DNA from: Sesamum alatum
Taxonomy: Eukaryota; Streptophyta; Magnoliopsida; Lamiales; Pedaliaceae
Reading direction: 5' to 3'
Assembly (NCBI GenBank): GCA_034509735.1
Contig: JACGWO010000003.1
Span: 5,270,001 to 5,334,000, forward strand
DNA length: 64,000 nucleotides
How positions within the stretch are numbered: position 1 is the stretch's first letter; each line of letters opens with the position of its first letter. A model generated the notes under the pieces. That model made no database searches, was not told the DNA's origin, and saw only the letters and a list, made by a program, of their open reading frames with translations. A program made the translations under genes and the position numbers. Below are positions 36,951 through 48,586 of the stretch, one piece after another.

Positions 36951-37436
36951 GTGGCAAGCCTGCTTTGTCCTACAAAGGGCTTCTTGGTCATTTTCCCTCT
37001 TAGACAAGACTCACAAGTTGGTAGATCACTCAAGTCCCCAACCTCTAGGTTCTTTGAGTCTACCAACCTTTTTATCCTATCTTGGGATATGTGACCTAGC
37101 CTAGCGTGCCACAGACGTGCGTTCCCGTTATTATCTAATTTCCGTTTGTGTTGAGCGTTAAGAACGAAATTCGTTTGTTGCAAGATATAGAGCCCGTTGT
37201 GGAATGTACCAAGTAGATGAGCAATTCCACACCTCATCAAATAAAAGTAATTTTTTATTGATTCTGAACTCATAACCACTATTGTCCAACAATGGAATGG
37301 AAATGATGTTCTTAATCATACTAGGTACAAAATAAACCTGCTCTAATTCTATGCTAATGGTATCACTAATTACTAAAGTGGCGGATCCTACTGCTTCTGC
37401 CGAGATGGCCTTGCCATTTCCGAGCTTCAGGATCAT
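36951..37436 (-). pseudogene. copia pol start relic: protease end and pre-integrase (element 4)
   Basis: LGNGKAISAEAVGSATLVISD, FVPSMIKNII, then a +1 A in an A-run at about 37251-37256 that breaks the frame (INKK then out of frame). The correct frame resumes with YFYLMRCGIAHLLGT, WHARLGHIS and CESCLRGKMTKKPFVGQSR. It ends abruptly at the A LTR junction, before the first catalytic Asp of integrase. Confidence 0.9.
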
Positions 37437-38427
37437 GTCCCGCTACTTAGTTTTCTGCTTCTTTTCAGCACCTGCAAATCATTGCAAATGTGAGCTCCAC
37501 AGCCGGTATCCAATACCCAAGAGGCAGAATTAGTGACCATGTTAACCTCAATCACAAATATACCTTGGTTTGAGAAGAGTTTGGGGCACTCTCTCTTCCA
37601 ATGCCCTTTCTCACGGCAGTTGATACATATGTCATATGCCTTTGACTGTTGCTTGGAGACAACCTTTCCCTTTCCTTTGACTTTCCCCTCTTTGGCAATG
37701 GGAACACTCTGAGTGTTCGTAGCTGCTATGACGGCTTTTCCCTTCCCTTCTTCTTTTTTTCCAACGTCCGGCACCCTTGCCTTTCGTCTTGGAAGTTGAA
37801 GCACCTCCAAACAATACCGAAGGCGTGGACTTCTTAGTCGTTGCCTCGTATTGGACCAACATATTGATCAACTCATGAATGCCCTTCTCAAGTGTATTCA
37901 TGTTATAGTTGACGATAAATTGGTCGAAGGAGGGTGGGAGTGACTGAAGGATCACATCTATGTACGTTTCGTTATCGAGACCTGCCTTTAGGTCCTCGAG
38001 CTTTTCCACTAGGGTAAGCATTTTAACCCCATGCTCTTGTACAGAGGATCCTTCTGTCATTTTAGTTCCAAAGAACGCCTTGGTCGCGACATACCTAGTA
38101 TGCCGGTCCGGGACTGCATAGCAATCCTTAAGGCGAGCCATAATGGAAGGGACATCGTCTAGCCTTTCATATTGCTTCTGAATCTCATTGGTCATCGAAG
38201 CAAGTATGACGCTACGGACCTTCCGGTTATCCTTATGCCAAGTCTCGAACGTCTCACGTTCTTTCTGGCGTGGATCCTTCCGGTAAGGTCCTAGGGAGAG
38301 GCTCGTCCATGACGTAGCCTTGGTTCTCGTAATCTAGGACTATCCTGAGATTGCGCAACCAGTCGTTGTAATTTGTTCCATTAAATTTGTTTGTCTCAAG
38401 AATGGTTGATAGTGGGTTCTTAGACAT
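37437..38427 (-). pseudogene. copia gag-protease relic (element 4)
   Basis: Start at 38427. One inserted base near 38263 shifts the frame after LPEGSTPE. The frame resumes with MTNEIQKQYERLDDVP and shifts again in the Lys-rich A-run near 37750. Zinc knuckle CINCREKGHWKREC is complete (about 37630-37590), as is the protease motif DTGCGAHIC (about 37510). A frame break near 37440 follows. Confidence 0.9.
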
Positions 38428-40270
38428 TTTAAATCTACATTTAGAAAACAACGCGCGATCAGCAGAAAATAAAGACGTTGGTTTGATGAAATAATTAAAT
38501 GCTTGGTCTTTAGTCATTTAACCCTCCCACTATTTATACGAAAACACGGTACTCTCAAACGTGATTTTCGGGAAATCCTTTCCTAGTGGGCTTGGGATCC
38601 ACAACGATTTTTCCCATACCCCGCTTTTACGATTCGCATGGAAAAGATCCTGTGGGAGGTATTCCATACCATTCTCGTTCCACGAGATTCCCAAGATTAT
38701 TGCCTCACCCTTTTGCATGATCCCGAGGACTCCAAGCGAATCATGCTAATTGGGCGTTAGACCCGACCCAATCGACCGAGCCACAGACCCACTGGTACCC
38801 CCACGACTCGTGAGACAGGTAACAGCAGCCCATTTTTCGTTCATGACACAGTGCAGCTTCTTTTAAGTACAATAACGTGCCACGACTCGTGAGACCACGC
38901 TATTGACCTAAAACAGCTTCCTCACTATGCCACGGATTGGAAGGCATGGACGAACTCCTAGAGTTCATGTCCACTTTATCTAGGGTCTAATATTTCAACA
39001 TTGGTCCAACCAATGTGAGAGTGGTGAATGACCGAGATCTCATAATATATCCATACATTCATCCATAATGCATAAATAAAATCCATCCATAGCAGTTATA
39101 TGATAAATAAAAGCCATTCATCCATCATAATAACCACATGCAAAATTAAAGCCTAGCACGCCCCTGTTGGATGATCACGAGCCCGAATCCTATGCGATCC
39201 ACTGAGCCCGCAGTGGATCTATGGTCAATCTAGGGTTGGTCCTATACTATTACAATAATAGTAACCCAATCATCATGCTGATGGGCCTTGGTCTCTTTTC
39301 CTCTTTCTTCACTTCATGGAAAACGCCAAGGGACCTCCGGTCTGGGCTCTCCATGTGGTCCTTCCTTCTACTCCACCAATTACAAAAATGGAAACCTCAC
39401 TCCTAGTCTACTCTCATTACATTATAAAAAATAGAAACCCCAGCGAAAACCCGGGGGAGTACATAAGGAGGGAGGTAGAAAGCCTTATTATTCCAAGGCA
39501 CTAGAAAGAGAGAAGGAGAAAGCAGTTAAAGAGGCACACAGGCCCAACAGATAATTAAACCATACATCCGGTCTAGGGCTCGTGATCATCCATTTCCATC
39601 CAACACACATAATCACATGATCCAATCACATAATTACAATATACCAATAATTCATGATTTCCAATCATAATAATCCAAAACAGAAATAAATGATCATGTG
39701 CGCAACGTGTGAAAAATAAAACACAAATATTGGTAATAATATTTTTCTCGTTTTAGGAAAACCTTTCCTCATTATTTTAAGTAAAATAACCCCGGGATTC
39801 CAAATCCAATTTATTTTACTCCTAAAATAATGTCTTTAGGAATTTAGGCAAAATTGAACCCAAAAAACGAATTTTCAGAATTAATTCAAAATTAAAACTG
39901 AAAAGTAAATAAAAAATAAAATAATACTAGGGTTTCAAAAACCCTAGCTGCAGCAGCCACCGGCCGCCGCCACCGGCAGCAGCCGCCCGGCCGTGCGCGC
40001 AGGGCAGCAGGCCCAGCCTGCCCGGCTGGCCGGCTGCGCGCGGCCAGCCTTCCCGGCTGGCCGGCTGTGGCGTTTCTCGTTTTCAGTTCAATTTTCCCCC
40101 CGTTTCCCAAGAAAAACAGAAAAAATACCAACATTCATAAATTCACACGAATTAAAAGCAATAAAATAACATGCTTTAATAATCAAGAAATTCAAGATTC
40201 AATTAAAACATGCTAAATCACGTTTCATGCTTAAAACGCACATAAACCCTAGGCCTATACACCGAACCGG
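38428..40270 (-). promoter_or_regulatory. Leader of element 4
   Basis: GC-rich tract (40080-39950); long-range arms 39591-39576 and 39184-39169, a perfect 16-bp pair; hairpin with loop CGGGCT (39219-39196); near-palindromes (38895-38881, 38816-38802); hairpin GCATGAT/ATCATGC (38746-38715); hairpin TCTCGT/ACGAGA (38687-38673); 16-mer (38634-38619). Confidence 0.8.
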
Positions 40271-40282
40271 GCTCTGATACCA
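40271..40282 (-). other. Primer binding site, initiator-Met tRNA (element 4)
   Basis: The minus strand reads TGGTATCAGAGC, one base from the LTR end. Confidence 0.92.
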
Positions 40283-40283
40283 C

Positions 40284-42270
40284 TGAAAGGAATTGTGGAT
40301 CGTCCAGGGAAAAGCGCGAATGCGGAAGCGCGGTATAATTATAAAATAAATGCGGAATTTAAACATGTTTTAAATTAAAGAACACGTTTCAAAGGGTGTG
40401 GCTTTGAAATTCCCGGGTGTTCGGTGTATCTCATGAATAATAAAACATAAAAGAATCATGGAGGCCATAGGGTAGAAAATAAAAGAGGACGAAAATCATA
40501 AACGAGACCTACCCGTTGTCGTTTTCGTCTTCAACGGCTACACGCGTTGTTCCCCGTTTTGCACTAAGATCTCGTTCTTGAGACCCTCCAAATCGTGACA
40601 CACGATCCACCCACGTATCTTGTACGTCGTGCTAGCAACGAACAAGTTTTTATTTTGGAGTGGATGAATCAACAACACGTTATGAATTAACGGTATTGAT
40701 TCATCAAGTTCTAATGTTCCAAGAACAAGAGAACAAAGAAAAATAATTTTCTTGGAGTGTGTGAGAGAGAGAGGGCGGACGAGATAGAGGGAGAGAGAGC
40801 CGAGTTGTGTGTGTGTGTTGTGTGTGTTGGAATTTTATCATCATGCAACTTGTAGGATGCTAGGGGTTTATATAGAAGAGGAGTTTAATCCTCTTTAAAC
40901 TCCTCTTTCAAGAACTCTAATTTGACTAGGATTTTGACCTAGTCAAAGTCCTAGTCAAAGTAGTGTTTTGACCTAGTCAAAACAATCCTAGCCATCCATC
41001 TCTCCCATTGATCTCAACCGTTGATTTAATTTAATTTAATGGAATATTTAAAACCTATTTAAATATTTCCAAGAGGCTAAAATAAATATAAATATTATTT
41101 AAGCCCATTAAATAAATCCCTTTGATAAATCTAATTTATCAATTTAATTCCTTATATCTAATAGAAGGAATTATTTCTCCAAGAAAAATAAAGGACCCGA
41201 TTAAATCCAATTTAATCATTCCTTCACTCCAATATTTAATTCCTAATTAAATATCTAAATGTGTGTGGATAGTGTGTGACTCTTTAGGTTCACCTTTCAG
41301 CTAGACTTGGTCGGATTCCTAGAATCCTTCCGTTACCATGGGTGGCCATCTAACAACGGTCCATGGCACTAGAGACTAGGTGAAATATTCAGGGATGAAC
41401 ATTTAGGCTCTAACAGTACACTTGTCCTTCTGTCTTCGGTCTCATCACTTAGAGTCTAGGGCACGGATAATGCAGGTACCCATTTTGGACCTAAGTGTCG
41501 GTCTGTCCTCACTAAACGCTGCAAGGGAATCCTTCCCTTCTGTTCAGTCACTGTGGCCACAGTTTTAGGGACAAGACCTAGAGTATACATGAGACTCAAC
41601 TGCCAAAACCTATTGACAGGAGACAGATCCTTTCTTGGAAACTACTGTCACTTTGCACACCAGAACTGCACTAGACATGGCTTATGACTACCAAAGAGAA
41701 TTCTGGCAATCTCTCACCATACCTAAGATACAGCCCTGATGTACAGGTAAACTCAGCAATTCCTCAAGTCAAAGGACTTGACCTGTACCGTTGGAACCGG
41801 GAATACACGTCATACCTTGCTGACCATACTCAAGGTCCTCCGTAAGACGGTTCCCGCGAGTCACCTCAGTCAGGTGCGTCCTAGCATGCTAACCCACTAA
41901 CACTGCTTAGACGACCCTCGTCACCCGTCGATGAAACACGACAGCAGGTGCTTAGTGCAAGTCTCAAATGGAATCCCGGTACCCATTTTCGGGATTCCTT
42001 GACTTGGAGATTTCCGGACTGATTCGGGAAGACTGATTCCATGGACCTACCTCCAAGCGTAGTCCCAGTCCCCTAAATTGATTCTCAGTCCGTGGGCTTT
42101 GTTTGCGTAGTGAACAGATATGGAAAACAAATATAAGTGAACACAAACAAAGTGATGCCAAATGAAATTCACTTCTTTATTCATTAATGATTTATCAAAC
42201 ACCTGAAATTGTCTAGACAGAGGTTACATATTCCTGCCAAAATTGGCTTATATGGTCACCTATTCTAACA
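40284..42270 (-). repeat. 5' LTR, sub-family B2 (element 4), 1987 bp
   Basis: On the + strand TGAAAGGAATTGTGGATCG to CACCTATTCTAACA. The AATTGTGGATCGTCC end marks B2, against AATCGGTGGATCG in B1. Confidence 0.93.
40868..40986 (-). promoter_or_regulatory. LTR promoter (element 4): TATATAA and W-box cluster
   Basis: TATATAA on the minus strand (40874-40868), with TTGAC cores at about 40922-40986. Confidence 0.6.
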
Positions 42271-43642
42271 TAGATGCCTAAGTCAAGGATGGGAACCGGT
42301 ATCCTAAAATCCATGCCCTAGATTAAGGCCGGGAGACAGGCGACAGTAGGACCATGCCTGTATGTAACGAGCGACGATGGCACCGTACCTGCATGTAACT
42401 CGGAGCCTAAATGTTCACACCACATATTAACCTAGTCTCTAGTGCCATGGACCGTTGCTAGATGGCCACTCATGATGACGGACTACTTTGGTTATGAAAT
42501 AACAAGAAGTAGATCCAAGTCTAGCTGAAAGGTGAACCTAAAGAGTCACACCCGCTACACCAAATGAAAGGGAATTAATTTGGAATTAGTTCCGGGAGAA
42601 GGATTAATTTAATGGGATTAAATTATACTTCTTGGAGATTCAAGCCTCGATGGATTGATTGGAATAATCGGGCTTAAGTTCATAAATTAGATTTATGAAT
42701 TTATAAAGCATGGGCTTTCCTTTTAATTAATTAAAAGTGTGAATTAATTAATGGGCTTGGTATATTAAATAGGATTTAATATAAAGTCCATGGGTCTATT
42801 TAATTTAGAATTAAATAGGCCCATTCCATGAATTAATTAATGGGCTTGGTATATTAAATAGGATTTAATATAAAGTCCATGGGACTATTTAATTTAGAAT
42901 TAAATAGGCTCATTTCATAAAGCCCATCAAAATGGATGGACAAGATTTGATCTGGAGATTGAAGAGATGAAGGACCATGATTAATTTGACTAGGATTTGA
43001 CTAGGTGAAGATCCTAGTCAAGTGTGCCTCTTTAGAAGAGGTTGAGTAGGAATAGGAAAAAGGTTTTTCTATAAATACTCCAAAACACACACATACACCT
43101 ACTAATCTCTACAACTCTCATCTCTCATCTCTCATCTCTCTCTCAAATTCGTCCATCCCTCTTCTTTATTCTCTAAGATTTCTACTTTTGTTCTTCTTGA
43201 TTTATTCAAGGTAGAACATAAGAGACGTTGATTGCGTTAATCGATAGCGTGTATCGATGTCTCTTCTCCCCAAATGATTTCTTGCTAGCACAAGGGTTCA
43301 TTGCTTTCCGGTGTAGCGAGTGAGATGATTTAGAGGGTCTCTTCTTTGAGATCTTGGTGCAAAACGGGGAACAATGCATGTAGCCGAACGAAGACAAAAC
43401 TACAACCGGGTAGGTTCTTTAATTATGGTTTTCGGTTCAAATTCTATGGCCTCCATGTTGTGTTTTATTTAACATGAGATACACCGAATGCTCGGGAGAT
43501 CAAGGGCACACCTCTTGATTTGGTTATGTATGTTATGCATGCTTTAAATTCCATTTAATTATGCTTCACAATTTTTATTATGCAATCTTTCGCGCTTCTG
43601 CTATTCACGTTCATCTTCCGGGCCGATCCGCTAAACGTTTCG
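42271..43642 (+). repeat. 5' LTR fragment, sub-family D
   Basis: Corresponds to 47279-48544 of the 3' LTR. It ends AAACGTTTCG (CA expected) before the primer site, and includes a TATAAATA box (43070-43077) with TTTGACTAGG repeats about 55-95 bp upstream. The first 790 bp or so are missing beyond the element 4 insertion. Confidence 0.88.
42732..42910 (+). repeat. Tandem duplication of about 89 bp within LTR D
   Basis: Two units beginning GAATTAATTAATGGGCTTGG, each ending AATAGGC(C/T)CAT. The same duplication is at about 47753-47925 in the 3' LTR, so it predates insertion of the element. Confidence 0.85.
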
Positions 43643-43643
43643 G

Positions 43644-43655
43644 TGGTATCAGAGC
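43644..43655 (+). other. Primer binding site, initiator-Met tRNA (element 5)
   Basis: TGGTATCAGAGC, one base after the LTR end. Confidence 0.92.
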
Positions 43656-45904
43656 CCGGTTCGGTGTATAGGCCTAGAATTCTATGTGCTATATGCGTTT
43701 AAGCATGATCAATGTGTTTTAATTTACGTTTGAAACATGTTTAGTGTAGATCTTGATTGACATTTAATATTGTATAGGATTTTGGATCTTAGTTTCATGA
43801 ATATGTATTTACATGTTCTTGGGTTGGTTTTGTCTTGTGGTTCAGAAAATTGGATTAAAAGTCGAAAAAAAGTGAAAAATGGCGAACCGGCAACAGCAGC
43901 ACGCTGGCCGCGCGTGCAGGCAGGGGCCTACGTGGGCCCAGCATGCGCGGACAGCGCGCACGCATGCATGGGCGCCTGCGCGCATGCGCGTGCTGGGTGC
44001 GTGCACGGCAGATGCGTCCGTCTGGGATGGGAGCCTGCGCACGCGCGCGCCTAGCCGGCCGGCTATGCCGTTTTCTATTTTCTCTCACCTTTTTGGCTCA
44101 TTTTTCAAAACTATTTTTCCAGAATTATATTTATGATATTTTCTGAACCCGTTGACTTAGAATATTTATTTTTTGAGATTTAGAATTTTCTAAAATAAAT
44201 ATTGCTTTGTTGATGAGTAAAGGGTTTCCTAACAAGATTTAATTCTTGCAATGGTTGCACCAATGATCAAAATTCAAGTGTAAAATTTTGTAATAATTTC
44301 TGCGTTTTAAGATGTTTGACATCATGGTTATTTTATGGCATAAGCATGAGTAGATCTTGACATGTATTAATATTGCATAAATGTTGGATTTTGGGGTTCT
44401 TGAATATATGGACATATTCTTGAATTGATAGTTTTTGTGTTTTAGAAAATTAATTACAAGAAAATATTTAAACATGAAAAACGGTGGCGATTGGCAGAGA
44501 GGCCGCACAGTAGGCAGCAGGTGTGCGCACTATACCTGCGCGCGTGTTGCTGTGCAGCAGCTGTGCAAGGAAGCACCTCGCCTGCGCGCGCGCAGGCGCG
44601 CGTCCTGTGCAGGCTGCGCGCCTGGCCGACGGTGATAGGCTGTTTTTCGGTTTTTGATTGTTTTCGTGCGTTTTCAGAAAATCTGATTTTTTTGTATTAT
44701 TCTAGGAATTTTTCTGAACTAATTAACTTGGGGAATTTAATTTTGGTTGAGATTTTATATTTACTTGAATCAATATTGCCTTGTTAATTATGGAAAAGGA
44801 ATTTTCAATAAAAATCGTTGTGCATAGGTTGCACCATTATCCAATGTTTGGTGTGAATATTTTACATGTAATTTCTGCATTTATTTTCTGGTATAGGATA
44901 TCATGGATGTTTGAATAATATGTTTTACATGATATATGTATTTGTGCTATTTCTATTAATTGGATTGACGAAGGATGATCAGAAAGCCCCTAGACCGCAT
45001 GAATGGTTTATTTATATTCATATGTTGGGTTGTGGCCTGTGTGCCTCTTTGCATCTTTTTCCTCTCTCTCTCTCTCTCTCTCTCTTCTGGTTACCTTGGA
45101 ATAATAAGGCTTTCTCTCTCCCTCGTAATGTACTCCCGTCAACTGATATTAGGGTTTCTTATTTTATGATGTAACGAGAGTAGAATTAGTGGTGAGGTTT
45201 TATTTTTCTTTTTGTAAATAAAAGTTGTAAGAGAAGACAAGTCTAAGGTGTTGGAGGCCCATAGAGGAGGCCATCAGGTGGCCCACGGAGGATCCATGGA
45301 GAAGAAGCCCGGTGTAGGCCCACAATGGAGAGCCCAAGAAGATGAAGAGGACTTACAAGGCCCATTGCATGTAATGGGTTATTAAAATCTTGTAATAGCA
45401 TAGGGCCTACCTTTAGATTGACCATAGATCCACTGCGGGCTCAGTGGGTTGCATAGGCTTAGGCCTGTGATCATCCTACAGGGGCGTGCTAGGTTTTATT
45501 TTGCATGCGATGCGTTTAATATGCTTTATGTATTCTATATGCTTTATGTATGTTTACATTTATGCTTAGAATATTTATGTTATAACGCATGCAAAACACT
45601 TAATATGTGATGAGGTCTCGTTCCATTAAAACTCTCACTTGGTTAGACCAAGTTGAATATAGAACCTTAATAAATGGACTAGGACTCTGGGAGTTCATCT
45701 AAGCCTTCCATCCATGGCAAAGTGAGGAAGCTAGTTTCAGTCGATAGCGTGGTCTCACGAGCCGTGGCACGACTATCGTGCTTAAAAGAAGCTACACTTT
45801 GTCATGAATGAAGAGTACACTCCTGTTGCCTGTCTCACGAGTCGTGGGGGTAGCAGTGAGTCTATGAATCGGTTGATTAGGTCGGGTCTAATGCCTGAAT
45901 AACG
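43656..45904 (+). promoter_or_regulatory. Leader of element 5
   Basis: Two separate GC-rich tracts (43880-44070 and 44510-44630); a GGATGATC arm at 44973 and GGCCTGTGATCATCC at 45462-45476; hairpin GATCCACTG-CGGGCT-CAGTGGGTT (45427-45450, two wobble pairs); near-palindromes (45752-45766, 45832-45846). The next hairpin is cut: only its 5' arm (AACGTGATT) remains at about 45900. Confidence 0.75.
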
Positions 45905-46475
45905 TGATTATATGTTTACCCGGTGCAAAGGAACCGATGTTGAGTGTGCTTCTTGCATGACTCAACAGAAAATCGGTAATGCACTGAGGGGTTGAAGACA
46001 GCAATCAAGAAAAATCCTTAGTACCTGAATAAGGACTAAAGATGTGTTCTCGATGCACCATTTGTGGAGAGTTGTTTTGGAAGGCTAAAACGATACTAGC
46101 TTTTAGAGCATAGTGCAAAACGGTTAGTCTCAAAGGTATGCACAGTCAGGCCCAATGACGATTGCATTGGATAGTGGTCATGGATGAAGGCCGCATCCAT
46201 AGGATGGACATGGTGCCTAGCACGACCAAGCTATGTTCGCCTATATGGCAGACAACCAGGTTAAGGCAAAAGTATTGACATGAGATCTCATCACAAGATC
46301 CACGAAAATATTGTTAGAACCACTATCTCTAGGAGGCGATGGTCGATTGAGGTAACGCGGTTAGACCGTATTGCTTCGGCAAGGAAATATAAGCAGACTC
46401 ACGAGACCTTAGTCGGTATCGTAGATTACTCATGCTCAGAGGATTCTGAACAAAGTGGGTAATTGACTTAATGCT
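45905..46475 (+). pseudogene. Highly degenerate copia RNase H relic (element 5)
   Basis: Nucleotide-level similarity to RNase H of element 3. For example GAGATCTCATCACAAGATCC (46281-46300) corresponds to the codons for RSHHRS, and ATTGTTAGAACCACTATCTC to HILRRYHLL. Many stops and shifts make this the oldest coding remnant of the copia group here. Confidence 0.7.
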
Positions 46476-46487
46476 CAAGTGGGAGAT
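46476..46487 (+). other. Polypurine tract (element 5)
   Basis: CAAGTGGGAGAT directly before TGTTAAAATAGG. Confidence 0.85.
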
Positions 46488-48544
46488 TGTTAAAATAGGT
46501 GACCAAAAATTCAATGTGGTTGGCTGTTCTGAGAACCATTCGTCAATCTTTGAACAAGTAATATTACGTTAATGAATGTAGTAAGGGTTCATCATAGGCA
46601 AGTATGAGTTTGTTGTACTTACTTCTTGCATTGAACATCATTTTGATGTCACAACTAACGCCCACAGACTGAAAGCACATTACGAGAAAATGGAACTGCA
46701 CATTGGATGGTAGGTTCATGAAATCAATTTCTTGGATCGGTCAGATATACTACAAGTCAAGGAATCTCGAGACAGGGCATCGAGAATCCATTTGAGACTT
46801 GCACTAAGCATCTCCAGTTGCATTTCATTGACAAGTGACGAGGCTCGTACATGCAGTGTTAGTGGGTCAGCTAGCTAGGTGGCTGCTGACTGAGGTGACT
46901 CGCGTGAATCGTCATATGGAAGCCACACGGGCTTAGTTGGTATGGTTCATATTTTTGGTTTCGATAGTACAGGATTAGACCTCGGACTTGAGGAATCATG
47001 TCAGTCGCTTACATACTAAGGTTGTATCTTGGATCTGGTGAGAGGTGACCGTGTAATATGACATGGCCATCATAAGCCTTGTCCGGTGCAGTCGGAGTAT
47101 GTAAGGACGGTGGATTCCAAGATAGGATCTGTCCCCTATCAAAGTATATGACAACGAGATCTCCTATGCGCTCTGAGATAGTTTACACTCACAAAGTCTA
47201 TGGCCATAGCACTTGATTGAGTGGGAAAGAATTTCCTACGTCAATCATAAAGTTAAACCTATCTCAAGTTTAAAGCATAGATTCCTAAGTCAGGGATGGG
47301 AACCGAGATCCTAAAATCCATGCCCTAGACTAAGGCTGGGAGACAAGCGACAGTAGGATCGTACCTGTATGTAATGAGCGACGGTAGGACTGTACCTGCA
47401 TGTAACTCGGAGCCTAAATGTTCACACCACATATTAACCTAGTCTCTAGTGCCATGGACCGTTGCTAGATGGCCACCCATAGTGACGGACTACTTTTGTT
47501 ATGAAATAACAAGAAGTAGGTCCAAGTCTAGCTGAAAGGTGAACCTAAAGAGTCACACCCGCTACACCAAATGAAAGGGAATTAATTTGGAATTAATTCC
47601 GGGAGAAGGTTTAATTTAATGGGATTAAATTATACTTCTTGGAGATTTAAGCCTCGATTGATTGATTGGAATAATCGGGCTTAAGTTCATAAATTAGATT
47701 TATGGATTTTATAAAGCATGGGCTTCCCTTTTAATTAGATTAATAGGGTGAATTAAATGGGCTTGGTATATTAAATAAGATTTAATATAAAGTCCATGGG
47801 ACTATTCAATTTAGAATTAAATAGGCCCATTCCATGAATTAATTAATGGGCTTGGTATATTAAATAGGATTTAATGTAAAGTCCATGGGACTATTTAATT
47901 TAGAATTAAATAGGCCCATTCCATAAAGCCCATGAAAATGGATGGACAAGATTTGATCTAGAGATTGAAGAGATGAAGGGCCATGATTAATTTGACTTAA
48001 TTTAAGCCTACTCTGACTAGAATTTGACTAGGTCAAGATCCTAGTCAAGTGTGTCTCCTTACAAGAGGTTGAGTAGGAACAGGAAAAAGGTTTTTCTATA
48101 AATACCTCCAAGACACACACATACACCTATTAATCTCTACAACTCTCATCTCTCTCTCAAATTCGTCCATCCCTCTTCTTTATTCTTTAAGATTTCTACT
48201 TTTGTTCTTCTTGATTTATTCAAGGTAGAACATAAGAGACGTCGATTGCGTTAATTGATAGCGTGTATCGATGTCTCTTCTCCCCAAACGATTTCTGCTA
48301 GCACAAGGGTTCATTGCTTTCTGGTGTAGCGAGTGAGATGGTTTAGAGGGTCTCTTCTTTGTGTTTTATTGAACATGAGATACACTAAACGTCCGGGAGA
48401 ATCAAGGGCACACCCCTTGATTCGGTTATGTATGTTATGCATGCTTTAAATTCCATTCAATTATGTTTTGTAATTTTTATTATGCAATCTTTCATGGTTC
48501 CGCTATTCGCATTCTTTTCCCGGGCCGATCCTCGAAACGTTTTA
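46488..48544 (+). repeat. 3' LTR, sub-family D (element 5), 2057 bp
   Basis: TGTTAAAATAGGTGACC to AAACGTTTTA. A block of about 120 bp present at 43355-43470 of the 5' LTR is deleted at about 48361, between short TTTG repeats. TATAAATA lies at 48097-48104. Confidence 0.9.
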
Positions 48545-48586
48545 AGTAGGACCATACCTGTATGTAACTCGGAGTCTAAATGTTCA
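48545..48586 (+). repeat. 42-bp sliver of another D LTR
   Basis: AGTAGGACCATACCTGTATG to CTAAATGTTCA matches the inside of LTR D (about 47353-47423, with one internal repeat missing). It suggests element 5 was itself inserted in a D LTR, later hit by element 6. Confidence 0.75.

Larger units (their letters stand above)
36948..42270 (-). mobile_element. Element 4: Ty1/copia sub-family B2, minus strand, 3'-truncated
   Basis: On the minus strand: LTR (42270-40284), primer site, leader, gag, protease and pol up to the start of integrase, where it meets an A LTR. Its LTR sits in the D LTR of element 5 (target at 42270/42271). It is very similar to element 7 (plus, 56608-62616) and shares a frameshift with it. 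Confidence 0.92.
42271..48544 (+). mobile_element. Element 5: Ty1/copia sub-family D, internally deleted (LARD-like)
   Basis: 5' LTR fragment (42271-43642), primer site, about 2.2 kb of leader, a degenerate RNase H tail, polypurine tract and 3' LTR. Gag, protease, integrase and RT are absent. It keeps cis signals without genes, like a large retrotransposon derivative, but the leader is broken before gag. Element 4 is inserted in its 5' LTR. Confidence 0.88.
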
